Origin: JAFGCL01 sp964492335
GTDB taxonomy: Bacteria > Chloroflexota > Dehalococcoidia > UBA2247 > RBG-13-53-26
Length of the DNA: 52,561 bases
Assembly (NCBI GenBank): GCA_964492335.1
Contig: CAZBJX010000014.1
Location: 1-52,561 of the forward strand
Direction: 5' to 3'
The notes under the pieces are model-generated. The model ran no database searches. It had not been told where the DNA came from and was given only the letters and a program-made list of their open reading frames with translations. This document shows positions 7,347 to 15,690 of this stretch, one piece after another (the first letter of the stretch is position 1; every line of letters starts with the position of its first letter). The translations under genes were made by a program, and so were the position numbers.

Positions 7347-10300
7347 AAGCCTGCTCTCCGCGCGGCTCGATTGCGCACGATCCCGGCCAATCTCACAGCG
7401 AAGTAGACCAGGAATAGAGCTATCACTGAGAGACAGGCCAGTACCGATACCCAGCGCGCCCCCTCTGTCCTGAAGTGCACCGTGGCATACGTCACGGTGC
7501 CGTACCTGTCGATCGACCGGACCACAACCTCATGCTGCCCCGGCATGAGCGGCAGGATGGCCTCGTTCTCCCTCGTCTGTACGTTCTCGTATCCATCGAC
7601 GAAGACGGAGAATAGCGAGGACTCACCTGCGCCCTCCCAGGCAATCCGCACATGCGAACCGACAGTCTCTCCCTCACCGGGGCAGGTCACCCTCAGTCCA
7701 CTCGCGAGTCTCCCGAGGCAAACAGAACCGTCAGAAGTGAAGCCCACCGTGCAATGCTCGTTGACCCAGAAGAAGTCAAGGGTGTTCAACGCTGCGAGGT
7801 AGCCAAGAAGGTCTTCATTCTGTAGATCTACCAGCGTCAGGCAATGACCGCCTGTCGGGAGGTAGCTGGCTAGAACCGCCAACTCCTGCCAACCATCTCC
7901 ATTGACGTCGCCAGCCAGACGCATGACGTCTCCTGGACCATGAACAGGATCAGACCAGCCACCATGGCTCTCCTCCAACACAACCTGGCTGTCCTTCTGG
8001 GCTCGAGGCACCACGATCTCCTTCAGCAGGGTGCCACTCGTAATCTCATAAACCGACACGTGTGTTTCGTGTACGAAACGCGTCTCCATCGTACCCGCCG
8101 AGTCAGTGGCAATCCCGATGCCATCACTTAGCGCAGCAATGGAAGAGACTGCAAGGTCCTCAATGCCATCGCCAGAGAGATCGCCTACAGGTGTTGCTGG
8201 CATCTTCTCACTGCCTGCATGCCATCGATCCTCGTCGAAAGAGCGCGCCCAGAGGATGCCATCGTCCTTTCCAGAGCACACCTCCAGCACCGTCTGCGCA
8301 TAGACTTGGCCCCGGTGGGTGCCATTCAAGCCTTCGCTGAACCCACCTTCGCGATGAAGCAGAGTATCCTGGAAGCCATCTCCGTTGAAGTCGGCACATG
8401 CCAGGCAAACGGTCACTGGCATGTCCCATCGATGCCACACCCGGCCAGTCACTGGGGAAACGACTAACAGAGTACCGCCAGCTGCAGAAGCCCCTCGGTC
8501 GAATTCGAAGAGAGCGATCTCCTGCGAATCATCTCCATCAATGTCGTTCGTGAGTTCTTTCAGCTCCATGGCCTTGTTCTCGCCGGCAGTGAATGACCGA
8601 AGGAGGTCGAAGCTCAGTGGATTGGCTCCATTGCTCGTTGCCACCAATACGGAGTCGGAAAAAGAGAGCACGAGATCGCTGACCCCATCTTGGTTCAGGT
8701 CGTTCATCACCTGGAATGCGCCAACTTCGGATGTGCTCCAGTCTGTGTAGCGACTCTCCCAGAGCGTGGAGCCATCTCCATCCATGAGTATCAACCCGTC
8801 GGCCGTGCCGGCCATGAAACCACTCGCCCCGAAGCGGATATCCACCGGCTGCAGAGAGACGATAGATCTGCCAATGTCAATCAGGCTGAACGAGCCATCA
8901 GCACCATCTAGCTTGAAGACCGTCTGGCCCGCCCATCCCACGATGTCATCGATACCATCTCCAGTCAGGTCGCTGACCACCCTCACGCCGTGCAGCCCAG
9001 CAACTGCAGACGGACCCAGTCCAGCAACGTCGCAGTGCCAAATCTCTTGCCTGACTGCCCCATCCCAAACGCTAATCTGTCTGATACAGTCTTCTCCGGC
9101 ATTTCCTCCAAGCACAAGCAAGTCAGGAGTAGCATCATGATTGAACTCCCCCAACTCGACCTTGGCGTTGTTCATCTTCGAGTAGCTCCAACGCGGTTCG
9201 CCCGAAGGCGCCAGAGCCGTCAGGTCACCATCCTCACTGTACAGCAGATAGCCACCATCCGACATCAACCCCAACTTCGCTGGAGTACTGCCGAGAGCCG
9301 GAATCGGCAAGCATGCCTCGGTCTGACCATCCCTCAGACTAACAATCCTGATGCCCAACTGTGGATGCAGTTCAAGTGCAACGGGCTGGCTATTCACAGT
9401 CGAGATCACGCCGCCCATGGTATGCATCTGGCCACTCCACACCTCACCGCCATCGCATCCACTAAGGAGCATGAGTGCCCACAGTGACGTGCTAGTGGAT
9501 TCAACACCACCTGGAGTAGTCGGCATTCCCACAGTGTTTCTCGCGTAACCCTTGTTGACTACGACGTCAGATATGTTGTCACCAGTGACATCGGGAATCA
9601 GCCACAACCGGACGCTGTTGGACAGCTCGCGAAAGGTGATTTGGCTCTCCCACCTGGTGTTCCCCTCCTCCAAATCGATCATGCACACCCGACCATCGCC
9701 AACACCCACGACTGCCGCATTCCCGTGGTCTTCCGTAACCTCTATTGTCACTATCCGCCCATGCTGCAGTTCGCCGCACTCCAACCACCCAGTGCCAATG
9801 TGCCTCTTCCATCTGACTGTCCCGTCATCTCCGCTTGTCAGACAGAGACTCCCCTCATGGGTACCAATCAGTACCTCATCTCTGCCATCACCGTCCCTGT
9901 CTGGCGCCGTCGCCATTGCTGTCACCCTTTCTGGCGATCGGAACTGCCACAACTCCTTACCATCCCGGGCATCAAGGCACGCGACTTGCCAATCGGTATG
10001 TACACAGATGCTCTGGGGATCTCGCGTTCCCAGAATCGCGACGCTGCTGACATAGGGGTCCTCACTCCCCCAGCCCATGCCATTCAGGAACACTCTGCGC
10101 TTGGCGCATTCGAACTGCCACACCTTCTCTCCAGTAGCGCCGTTATAGCACTCGATGAATGCCCCAGCAGAAGCCACCAGATCCATGATGCCATCACCAG
10201 TAACGTCATTGATCAGCACCTCCGGCCTCCCAGCCGCCATGACCGACCACAGCAACACTCCATTCGAGATCGCCCGCAACTCAAGTGGAGTGCTGAGGAA

Positions 10301-10885
10301 GACTATGTCTACCCCATCACAGGTGGGTCTGCCAACCAAGGCCTGCCAGTCCGAGCAAGCTGATTCGGAATGCGGACTGCTGATAATGGTTGCAGACGTC
10401 ACAGTCCGACGGGTCATATCCACACTGGCCACTACAACGTTCCCAGAACCAGTAGCATCACCGGCACGCTTCAAGATCACGACAGATGTCTCACCATCCT
10501 CGATGACTCTGATGACTTGCCCCCCCCCTCCACCTAGGGCTTCCTTCACCTCACGGCTGTTGCGCGCAATCTCGGCCGCCTGGGCGGCAGGCGATTGCCC
10601 CTCAAGGAACGGGGTGACTGCGAGAACTAGAGCAATGATCACGAGAGCCACTGAGCACATCGCTGCCAGCCTGCGTGTCCAGCGCGGCGATCTCCCGAGT
10701 TCCGCAACGATGGTCTTCCAGACTCCGACTGTCGTGTCTGCTTCTCCAGTGATTGCGGACCACGACCTTCTCGGGCGTGAGTCTCTGGCCAACAAGGCAG
10801 CCCTCAGCAGCCGTTGATGCTCTTTGGGATCCGCCTTCGGGAGCTCAACGTTCTCCAGTTTCTTGATCAGTTCTTCTTCTCTCAT
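7343..10885 (-). CDS. Membrane-anchored FG-GAP/PQQ-like propeller protein, putative ECF partner
   Basis: 1180-residue protein. Residues 1-72 are charged and cytoplasmic in character, 73-93 form a transmembrane helix, then comes a very long exported region with about ten Ca2+-loop-like FG-GAP motifs (for example DVTGDGIMD, DRDGDGRDE, DLTGDGIDD, DLNQDGVSD, DFNGDGFQD, DLSGDGIED, DVNGDGWQE) mixed with PQQ/BamB-like strands such as GKELWQF. An Ig-like segment and a second transmembrane helix (about 1143-1165) end it. The position after an ECF sigma gene suggests that the N-terminus is an anti-sigma-like domain, but no zinc-binding HxxxCxxC motif is present. ATG 10885 follows GGAG/AAGGGG; an in-frame GTG at 10900 is the alternative. 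It probably senses an external ligand and couples it to transcription or the ABC exporter. Confidence 0.85.
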   Translation of the reverse strand: MREEELIKKLENVELPKADPKEHQRLLRAALLARDSRPRRSWSAITGEADTTVGVWKTIVAELGRSPRWTRRLAAMCSVALVIIALVLAVTPFLEGQSPAAQAAEIARNSREVKEALGGGGGQVIRVIEDGETSVVILKRAGDATGSGNVVVASVDMTRRTVTSATIISSPHSESACSDWQALVGRPTCDGVDIVFLSTPLELRAISNGVLLWSVMAAGRPEVLINDVTGDGIMDLVASAGAFIECYNGATGEKVWQFECAKRRVFLNGMGWGSEDPYVSSVAILGTRDPQSICVHTDWQVACLDARDGKELWQFRSPERVTAMATAPDRDGDGRDEVLIGTHEGSLCLTSGDDGTVRWKRHIGTGWLECGELQHGRIVTIEVTEDHGNAAVVGVGDGRVCMIDLEEGNTRWESQITFRELSNSVRLWLIPDVTGDNISDVVVNKGYARNTVGMPTTPGGVESTSTSLWALMLLSGCDGGEVWSGQMHTMGGVISTVNSQPVALELHPQLGIRIVSLRDGQTEACLPIPALGSTPAKLGLMSDGGYLLYSEDGDLTALAPSGEPRWSYSKMNNAKVELGEFNHDATPDLLVLGGNAGEDCIRQISVWDGAVRQEIWHCDVAGLGPSAVAGLHGVRVVSDLTGDGIDDIVGWAGQTVFKLDGADGSFSLIDIGRSIVSLQPVDIRFGASGFMAGTADGLILMDGDGSTLWESRYTDWSTSEVGAFQVMNDLNQDGVSDLVLSFSDSVLVATSNGANPLSFDLLRSFTAGENKAMELKELTNDIDGDDSQEIALFEFDRGASAAGGTLLVVSPVTGRVWHRWDMPVTVCLACADFNGDGFQDTLLHREGGFSEGLNGTHRGQVYAQTVLEVCSGKDDGILWARSFDEDRWHAGSEKMPATPVGDLSGDGIEDLAVSSIAALSDGIGIATDSAGTMETRFVHETHVSVYEITSGTLLKEIVVPRAQKDSQVVLEESHGGWSDPVHGPGDVMRLAGDVNGDGWQELAVLASYLPTGGHCLTLVDLQNEDLLGYLAALNTLDFFWVNEHCTVGFTSDGSVCLGRLASGLRVTCPGEGETVGSHVRIAWEGAGESSLFSVFVDGYENVQTRENEAILPLMPGQHEVVVRSIDRYGTVTYATVHFRTEGARWVSVLACLSVIALFLVYFAVRLAGIVRNRAARRAGL

Positions 10886-10927
10886 CAACCCCTTCTCCAC
10901 TACCCAAGACTGACACCGAAGCTGCCT

Positions 10928-11485
10928 CTAGGTCATCCTCCGCCGCAACTCCTTCAGCGCCCGGTGTAGCAGAGACTTGACCGTGCCTTCTGGCTTGCCC
11001 AGGATCTCGCTGATCTCGCTGATCCGCTTCTCCTCGAAGAACCGCAGAGCAATCACCTCTTGGTACTTCAATGACAGTTGAGAGAGATGCTCATGGAGGG
11101 CCAGGAACTCCTCGTGCTTCAGCAGGTCGGCTTCGAGATCGATGACTTCAGATCGGAGTGAAGTGAACGTCAGAGCCTCGTGGCTGGCAACCTCGTCAAA
11201 ACGGTATCCCTTGTGTCCATTACCTCGATAGAAGTTCGCTATTTCGTTGGAGGCGATGCGGTACAACCACGCGGAGAATGGAAAGCCACGCCACTCAAAG
11301 CGACCGATGTTTTCCAGAGCCTTGAAGAAGACCACCGAGGTAACCTCCTGAGCAATGTCGATACTCGCAGTCCTTCTCAGGACGTAGTTGAGGATTCTCG
11401 GATAGAATTCGTCGTAGAGATCACCAAACGCGTTGATGTCCCTCTGAGACCTCTGGACTAGGATCCTCTGCTGCTCCAAATCCAT
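10928..11485 (-). CDS. ECF-type RNA polymerase sigma factor
   Basis: 185-residue sigma-70 family protein with only regions 2 and 4. Region 2 spans roughly residues 20-90 (YDEFYPRILNYVLRR, then FSAWLYRIASNEIANFYR) and region 4 roughly 130-183 (LSLKYQEVIALRFFEEKR, then LGKPEGTVKSLLHRALKEL). It directs RNA polymerase to a small regulon that probably includes its own operon. It is the first gene of the lower-GC cassette; the gene for the propeller protein follows 42 bases after its stop. No clear ribosome binding site precedes the ATG. The cognate anti-sigma factor is not a canonical zinc anti-sigma protein; the propeller protein is the only candidate here. Confidence 0.93.
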   Translation of the reverse strand: MDLEQQRILVQRSQRDINAFGDLYDEFYPRILNYVLRRTASIDIAQEVTSVVFFKALENIGRFEWRGFPFSAWLYRIASNEIANFYRGNGHKGYRFDEVASHEALTFTSLRSEVIDLEADLLKHEEFLALHEHLSQLSLKYQEVIALRFFEEKRISEISEILGKPEGTVKSLLHRALKELRRRMT

Positions 11486-11718
11486 GTTCTAGAGACTGTA
11501 ACGAGACGGTACCATACCAGGTTGCACCATGATCTCCCTTCATGTCAAAGAAGTCCTATCCAAGATCGTTCTCGTCAGTCGTATCCGTCAGAGTGGCCTT
11601 GGTGTCAGTGGCTTCCCTTGATGCCGTGCTTCACCGGCTCTACAGCAAGCTTGGTGCGACGGTTGCTCAACGGAACCTGCCCTGCCAGGCCTCATCTTCT
11701 GCCGCCCCCATCGCCAGC

Positions 11719-11748
11719 TTGCCATGCCCACCCCGGCTGGTGTAGCAT
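11719..11748 (+). promoter_or_regulatory. Promoter of the trp operon
   Basis: TTGCCA at 11719-11724, an 18-base spacer, TAGCAT at 11743-11748. It predicts a start near 11755, just before the T-box leader. Between the ECF start codon (11485) and this promoter nothing else is recognisable. Confidence 0.55.
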
Positions 11749-11755
11749 ATTACCC

Positions 11756-12058
11756 ACATAGCAAAGGCTGCGAACGAGACTAGTAGGACTCCAGCGAAGC
11801 TCAGAGAGCCGGGGAAGGTGTGAGCCGGTGCCGGCGCAGAGATCTGAATGGACTCGGGAGCCGCGGACCGATACGGATGGCGCTATCGCCTCCGCGTAGG
11901 CTCCGCCGGAGAGGGCACCGTTATCAGAGCTCAGGGTATCGCCCGGCAATGCCGGGGCCGTACCTGAAAAGAGATGGCCGCCGAGCTTGAGGCCCGGCAG
12001 TCAAACCGGGTGGCACCGCGTGGGAGAATCCCTCGCCCTGGAGGCGAGGGATTTTTTG
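11756..12058 (+). promoter_or_regulatory. T-box leader (tRNA-Trp sensing) of the trp operon
   Basis: A transcription-attenuating riboswitch that reads uncharged tRNA-Trp. Visible elements in order: a Stem I start with AGAGAG...GGTGTGAGCC (about 11802-11825); a specifier loop with GAATGGACTC, in which the Trp codon TGG occupies 11849-11851; the CCGTTA-type conserved block near 11908; the canonical T-box GGGTGGCACCGCG at 12008-12020; and a terminator ending in a U-run. The T-box bulge TGGC (12011-12014) pairs with the tRNA end NCCA and its variable C demands discriminator G73, which is what tRNA-Trp has, an independent confirmation of specificity. Uncharged tRNA-Trp should stabilise the antiterminator and switch on trpE and downstream genes. 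Confidence 0.94.
12027..12057 (+). terminator. Regulated terminator of the trp T-box
   Basis: Ten-base-pair stem (12028-12037 with 12043-12052), five-base loop CTGGA and a run of six T. It competes with the antiterminator formed by the T-box sequence just upstream. Confidence 0.92.
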
Positions 12059-12079
12059 TTTTGTGCGGGAGTCTGGCAG

Positions 12080-13600
12080 ATGAGGATTATGTACAGTCCG
12101 ACCCTGGAGGAGGTCAAGGCCCGCAGCGGCGAGGGCAACCTGGTGCCCGTCTACCGCGAGATCGTGGCCGACCTGGAGACCCCGGTCTCCGCCTTCCTCA
12201 AGATCAGCCGCGGCGGGAGGTCGTTCCTGCTGGAGAGCGTGGAGGGCGGCCAGTGGCTGGCCCGCTACAGCTTCATCGGCACCGATCCCTACCAGGTGGT
12301 GAGCGCCAACGGCCGGGCCGGCGCCGATCCCTTCGCCCCCATCATCCAGGAGATGTCCCGGCACCAGGTCATCCCCGTGGCCGGCCTGCCGCGCTTTGCC
12401 GGCGGCGCCGTGGGCTACCTCTCCTACGAGACGGCGGGGCGCTTCGCGGGTGTCCCCGGCCCCCGGAAGGACTCCCTGGGGCTGCCGGAGTCCCAGTTCA
12501 TGTTCGTGGACACGCTGCTGGTCTTCGACCACGTCACCCACCGCATCAAGGTCTGCAGCCACGCCCGCCTGGAGGGCAGCATCGAGAAGGCCTACGAGGA
12601 GGCCACCCACCGCATCGACGCCCTGGTGGAGAGGCTGCGCCGGCCGCTGCCGGCGCCCGGAACGCCGGCGGAAGAGTGGGGCGCGGCGGGAGAACAGCCC
12701 GGCCGCCCGGCCGGAGTGCCGGCTGCGGTGGGACAGGCCGGGACCGGCCCGGCGGCCGCGCCGGCGCCGGCGCTGACGTCCAACTTCACCAGAGAGGGCT
12801 TCGAGGCCGCCGTGGGCCGCATCAGGGAGCACATCGCCGCCGGAGAGGCCATCCAGGTGGTGCTCTCCCAGCGCTGGACCCGGCCCACCCGGGCGGCCCC
12901 GCTGGAGGTCTACCGCGCCCTGCGCACCATCAGCCCCTCGCCCTACATGTTCTTCTTCAACATGGGGGACTTCTGTATCGTGGGGGCCTCCCCGGAGGTC
13001 CTGCTCCGCGTGGAAGGAGGGGCCGCCATCACCCGCCCGCTGGCGGGCACCCGTCCCAGGGGGAAGACCCCGGAGGAGGACGAGCGGCTGGAGCAGGAGC
13101 TGCGGCGCGACGAGAAGGAGCGGGCGGAGCACATGATGCTGGTGGACCTGGGCCGCGACGACATCGGCCGGGTGAGCGTGGCGGGCAGCGTGGAGGTGAG
13201 CGGCCTGATGGAGGTGGAGAAGTACTCCCACGTGATGCACCTGGTGACCCACGTCCAGGGGAAGCTGCGGGAGGACGTGACGCCCCTGGACGCGCTGCGG
13301 GCCTGCTTCCCGGCGGGCACCGTCTCCGGGGCGCCCAGGGCCCGGGCCATGCAGATCATCGCCGGGCTCGAGCCGGAGAAGCGCGGCATCTACGCCGGGG
13401 CCGTGGGCTACTGCTCCTTCGCCGGCAACTTGGACATGGCGATAGCCATCAGGACCCTGGTGATGAAGGACGGCGTGGCCTACGCGCAGGCCGGCTGCGG
13501 CGTGGTCCGCGACAGCGTGCCGGAGCGGGAGTACGAGGAGACCCGGAGCAAGGCCCGGGGCATGCTCTCGGCCATCGAGCAGGCCGAGGGGCCGGGGTGA
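12080..13600 (+). CDS. trpE: Anthranilate synthase component I
   Basis: 506-residue chorismate-using enzyme, the first step of tryptophan synthesis. Diagnostic segments include LLESVEGG near the N-terminus (the LLES motif belongs to the tryptophan feedback site), RPLAGTRPRGKTPEED, HMMLVDLGRDDIGRV and FPAGTVSGAPRARAMQII. ATG 12080 lies about 20 bases after the T-box U-run with a CGGGAG ribosome binding site; ATG 12089 is an alternative. A Pro/Ala/Gly-rich insert of about 40 residues (around residues 193-232) separates the N-terminal domain from the chorismate-binding domain. The glutamine amidotransferase partner TrpG, expected next, is reduced to a vestige, so in this assembly TrpE would need ammonia or another amidotransferase (PabA) elsewhere. 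Confidence 0.96.
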   Translation: MRIMYSPTLEEVKARSGEGNLVPVYREIVADLETPVSAFLKISRGGRSFLLESVEGGQWLARYSFIGTDPYQVVSANGRAGADPFAPIIQEMSRHQVIPVAGLPRFAGGAVGYLSYETAGRFAGVPGPRKDSLGLPESQFMFVDTLLVFDHVTHRIKVCSHARLEGSIEKAYEEATHRIDALVERLRRPLPAPGTPAEEWGAAGEQPGRPAGVPAAVGQAGTGPAAAPAPALTSNFTREGFEAAVGRIREHIAAGEAIQVVLSQRWTRPTRAAPLEVYRALRTISPSPYMFFFNMGDFCIVGASPEVLLRVEGGAAITRPLAGTRPRGKTPEEDERLEQELRRDEKERAEHMMLVDLGRDDIGRVSVAGSVEVSGLMEVEKYSHVMHLVTHVQGKLREDVTPLDALRACFPAGTVSGAPRARAMQIIAGLEPEKRGIYAGAVGYCSFAGNLDMAIAIRTLVMKDGVAYAQAGCGVVRDSVPEREYEETRSKARGMLSAIEQAEGPG

Positions 13601-13611
13601 GGGGGAAGAGA

Positions 13612-13671
13612 ATGCTGCTCATCGACAACCGCAGGAGCTCCGGCGGCAGCCGGGAAGGGGTGCCGGCATGA
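13612..13671 (+). pseudogene. trpG: Vestige of trpG (glutamine amidotransferase subunit)
   Basis: A 19-codon frame begins MLLIDN, the near-invariant start of TrpG/PabA proteins (which continue YDSFTYN), preceded by a good GGGGGAAG ribosome binding site. Instead of continuing it reads RRSSGGSREGVPA and stops in a TGA that overlaps the trpD ATG, the kind of coupling used elsewhere in this operon. The normal gene is about 570 bases, so roughly 500 or more internal bases are missing while both ends and the frame are kept. It could be a true internal deletion or an assembly collapse. Confidence 0.6.
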
Positions 13672-14696
13672 TCAAGAACGCCATCGCCGCGCTGACGGGC
13701 GGGAAGCCGCTCACCATGGACGAGGCCGCCTCGGCCATGGCCGAGATCATGGAGGGCCAGGTGACCCCGGCCCAGTTCGGGGCCTTCGTCACCGCGCTGC
13801 GCATGAAGGGGGAGACCAGCGAGGAGATCGCCGGCATGGCCCGGGCGATGCGGGAGAAGGCCGTCCCGGTGCGCGCGCAGGGGGCGCTGGTGGACACCTG
13901 CGGCACCGGGGGAGACAACGCTTCCACCTTCAACATCTCCACCGCGGCGGCCTTTGCCGCGGCTGGGGCGGGGCTGGCGGTGGCCAAGCACGGCAACCGG
14001 GCGGCCGGCAGCCGTTGCGGCAGCGCCGACGTGCTGGAGGCCCTGGGGGTGAGGATCGAGCTGACCGCCGCCGGGGTGGAGAGGTGCCTGGCCGAGGCGG
14101 GCATCGGGTTCATGTTCGCCCCGTCGTTCCACCCGGCCATGAAGTACGCCGGCCCCCCGCGCCGCGAGATCGGCATCCGCACCGTCTTCAACATCCTGGG
14201 CCCGCTGACCAACCCCGCCGGCGCCCGGGCCCAGGTGCTGGGGGTGGCCGACCCGGCGTTGGCGGACAAGATGGCCGAGGTGCTGGGCCTGCTGGGCTGC
14301 CGGCACGCCCTGGTGGTCCACGGGGAGGACGGCCTGGATGAGATCACCATCAGCGGCCGCACCCGGGTCTGCGAGCTCGACGGCGGCGCCCTCCGCCGGT
14401 ACACTGTCGGCCCTGAGGACTTCGGCTTCCCCCGGGCGGACCTCAACGGCATCCGGGGCAGCTCTCCCGGGGAGAACGCGGCCCTGGTGCGCCAGGTCCT
14501 CTCCGGCGCCCGGGGCCCGCGGCGGGACGTGGTGCTGATGAACGCCGCCGCCGCCATAGTGGCCGGGGACCTGGCCAGGACCCTGCCGGAGGCAGCCGCC
14601 ATGGCCGCGGAGGCCATCGACAGCGGCCGCGCCCTGGAGAAGCTGGACCGGCTGGTCCGGGCCAGCCGGGGGGCGGCCTCAGGAGGCGCGTCATGA
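13668..14696 (+). CDS. trpD: Anthranilate phosphoribosyltransferase
   Basis: 342 residues, normal length. Transfers phosphoribosyl from PRPP to anthranilate, second step of the pathway. The PRPP-binding GTGGDNASTFNIST segment, KHGNRAAGSRCGSADVLEALG and the anthranilate-site PSFHPAMKYA / R-x-EIGIRTVFNILGPLTNP block are all intact. It overlaps the trpG vestige (ATGA) upstream and trpC downstream (ATGA at 14693-14696), so translation is coupled along the operon. Preceded by a GAAGGGG ribosome binding site. Confidence 0.97.
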   Translation: MIKNAIAALTGGKPLTMDEAASAMAEIMEGQVTPAQFGAFVTALRMKGETSEEIAGMARAMREKAVPVRAQGALVDTCGTGGDNASTFNISTAAAFAAAGAGLAVAKHGNRAAGSRCGSADVLEALGVRIELTAAGVERCLAEAGIGFMFAPSFHPAMKYAGPPRREIGIRTVFNILGPLTNPAGARAQVLGVADPALADKMAEVLGLLGCRHALVVHGEDGLDEITISGRTRVCELDGGALRRYTVGPEDFGFPRADLNGIRGSSPGENAALVRQVLSGARGPRRDVVLMNAAAAIVAGDLARTLPEAAAMAAEAIDSGRALEKLDRLVRASRGAASGGAS

Positions 14697-15656
14697 TGCT
14701 GGACACCATCGTGGCCCACAACCGGCAGGAGCTGGAGAAGAGGCAGGCGTCGCTGCCCCTGCCCGAGCTGCGCCGGCTGGCCCTGGCGCAGCCCCGGCCC
14801 CGGGACTTCGCCGCGGCGCTCCCGGGGGACCGGGTGCGCCTCATAGCCGAGGTGAAGAGGGCCTCTCCCTCGAAGGGGCACATCCGGCCGGGCCTCGACC
14901 CGGCCCGGGTCGCCCTGACCTATGCCGCCGGCGGGGCCGCGGCGATCTCGGTGCTCACCGAGGGCAGGCACTTCCAGGGCAGCCTGGAGGACCTGCGGGC
15001 GGTCCGGGACGCCCTGGATGCCGCCGCGGGGGCGGCGGACGTCCGGACNNNNNNNNNNNNNNNNNNNNNNNNNNNNNNNNNNNNNNNNNNNNNNNNNNNN
15101 NNNNNNNNNNNNNNNNNNNNNNNNNNNNNNNNNNNNNNNNNNNNNNNNCAACGGGGATGAGGCGGCTGGCGGGGCCGCCGCCGGCCGGACGGGAGAGGCG
15201 CCGCCGGCCGGGGCCATCCCCCTGTTGCGCAAGGACTTCCTCTTCGACCCCTACCACATCTTCGAGGCCCGGGCCTTCGGGGCAGACGCCGTGCTGCTCA
15301 TCGCCGCCATCCTGCCCCCGGCGCAGCTGAAGGAGCTGATGTTTCTGGCCCACCAGCTGGGGCTGGCCGCCCTGGTGGAGGTGCACAACGAGGCGGAGCT
15401 GGCGGCGGTGCTGCGCACCGAGGCCCGCGTCATCGGCATCAACAACCGCAACCTGGACACGATGGAGGTGGACCTGGCCACTACCCGGCGGCTGCGGGCC
15501 TTCGTTCCCCCGGACCGGATAGTGGTCAGCGAGAGCGGCATCCGCACCCGGGGCGACATGGACCGCCTGCGGCGCCTGCGGGTGGACGCCGCCCTGGTGG
15601 GAGAGGCGCTGCTGTCGGAGCCGGACATAGCCGCCAGGATGAGGGAGCTGCTATGA
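14693..15656 (+). CDS. trpC: Indole-3-glycerol phosphate synthase (interrupted by an N gap)
   Basis: Converts CdRP to indole-3-glycerol phosphate. Before the gap the N-terminal VRLIAEVKRASPSKG motif carries the first catalytic Lys; after it come LLRKDFLFDPYHIFEARAFG, INNRNLDTMEVD and VSESGIRTRGD. The gene is split by 100 N at 15049-15148. The two halves are in different frames as drawn, but 356 plus 508 bases is divisible by three, so the true missing length must be a multiple of three; a zero-length gap would give 287 residues. A Gly/Ala-rich stretch (GDEAAGGAAAGRTGEAPPAG) after the gap has no counterpart in typical TrpC of about 260 residues. AGGAGG precedes the start by six bases. Confidence 0.93.
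15049..15148. other. Assembly gap of 100 N inside trpC
   Basis: Exactly 100 N, the conventional filler for a scaffold gap of unknown length. The flanks do not obviously overlap (only a single shared base), unlike the second gap. The join falls in a Gly/Ala-coding, extremely GC-rich stretch, a plausible reason for an assembly break. Confidence 0.97.
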
Positions 15657-15690
15657 CAAACGGGCCGGCGGGCGCCAGGAGGAGGAAGCG

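Noticed and set aside
11500..11545. ECF autoregulatory promoter (AACC ... CGTCT) upstream of the sigma gene
   Set aside because: The two elements are only about 11-12 bases apart, too short for the usual ECF spacer of about 16.
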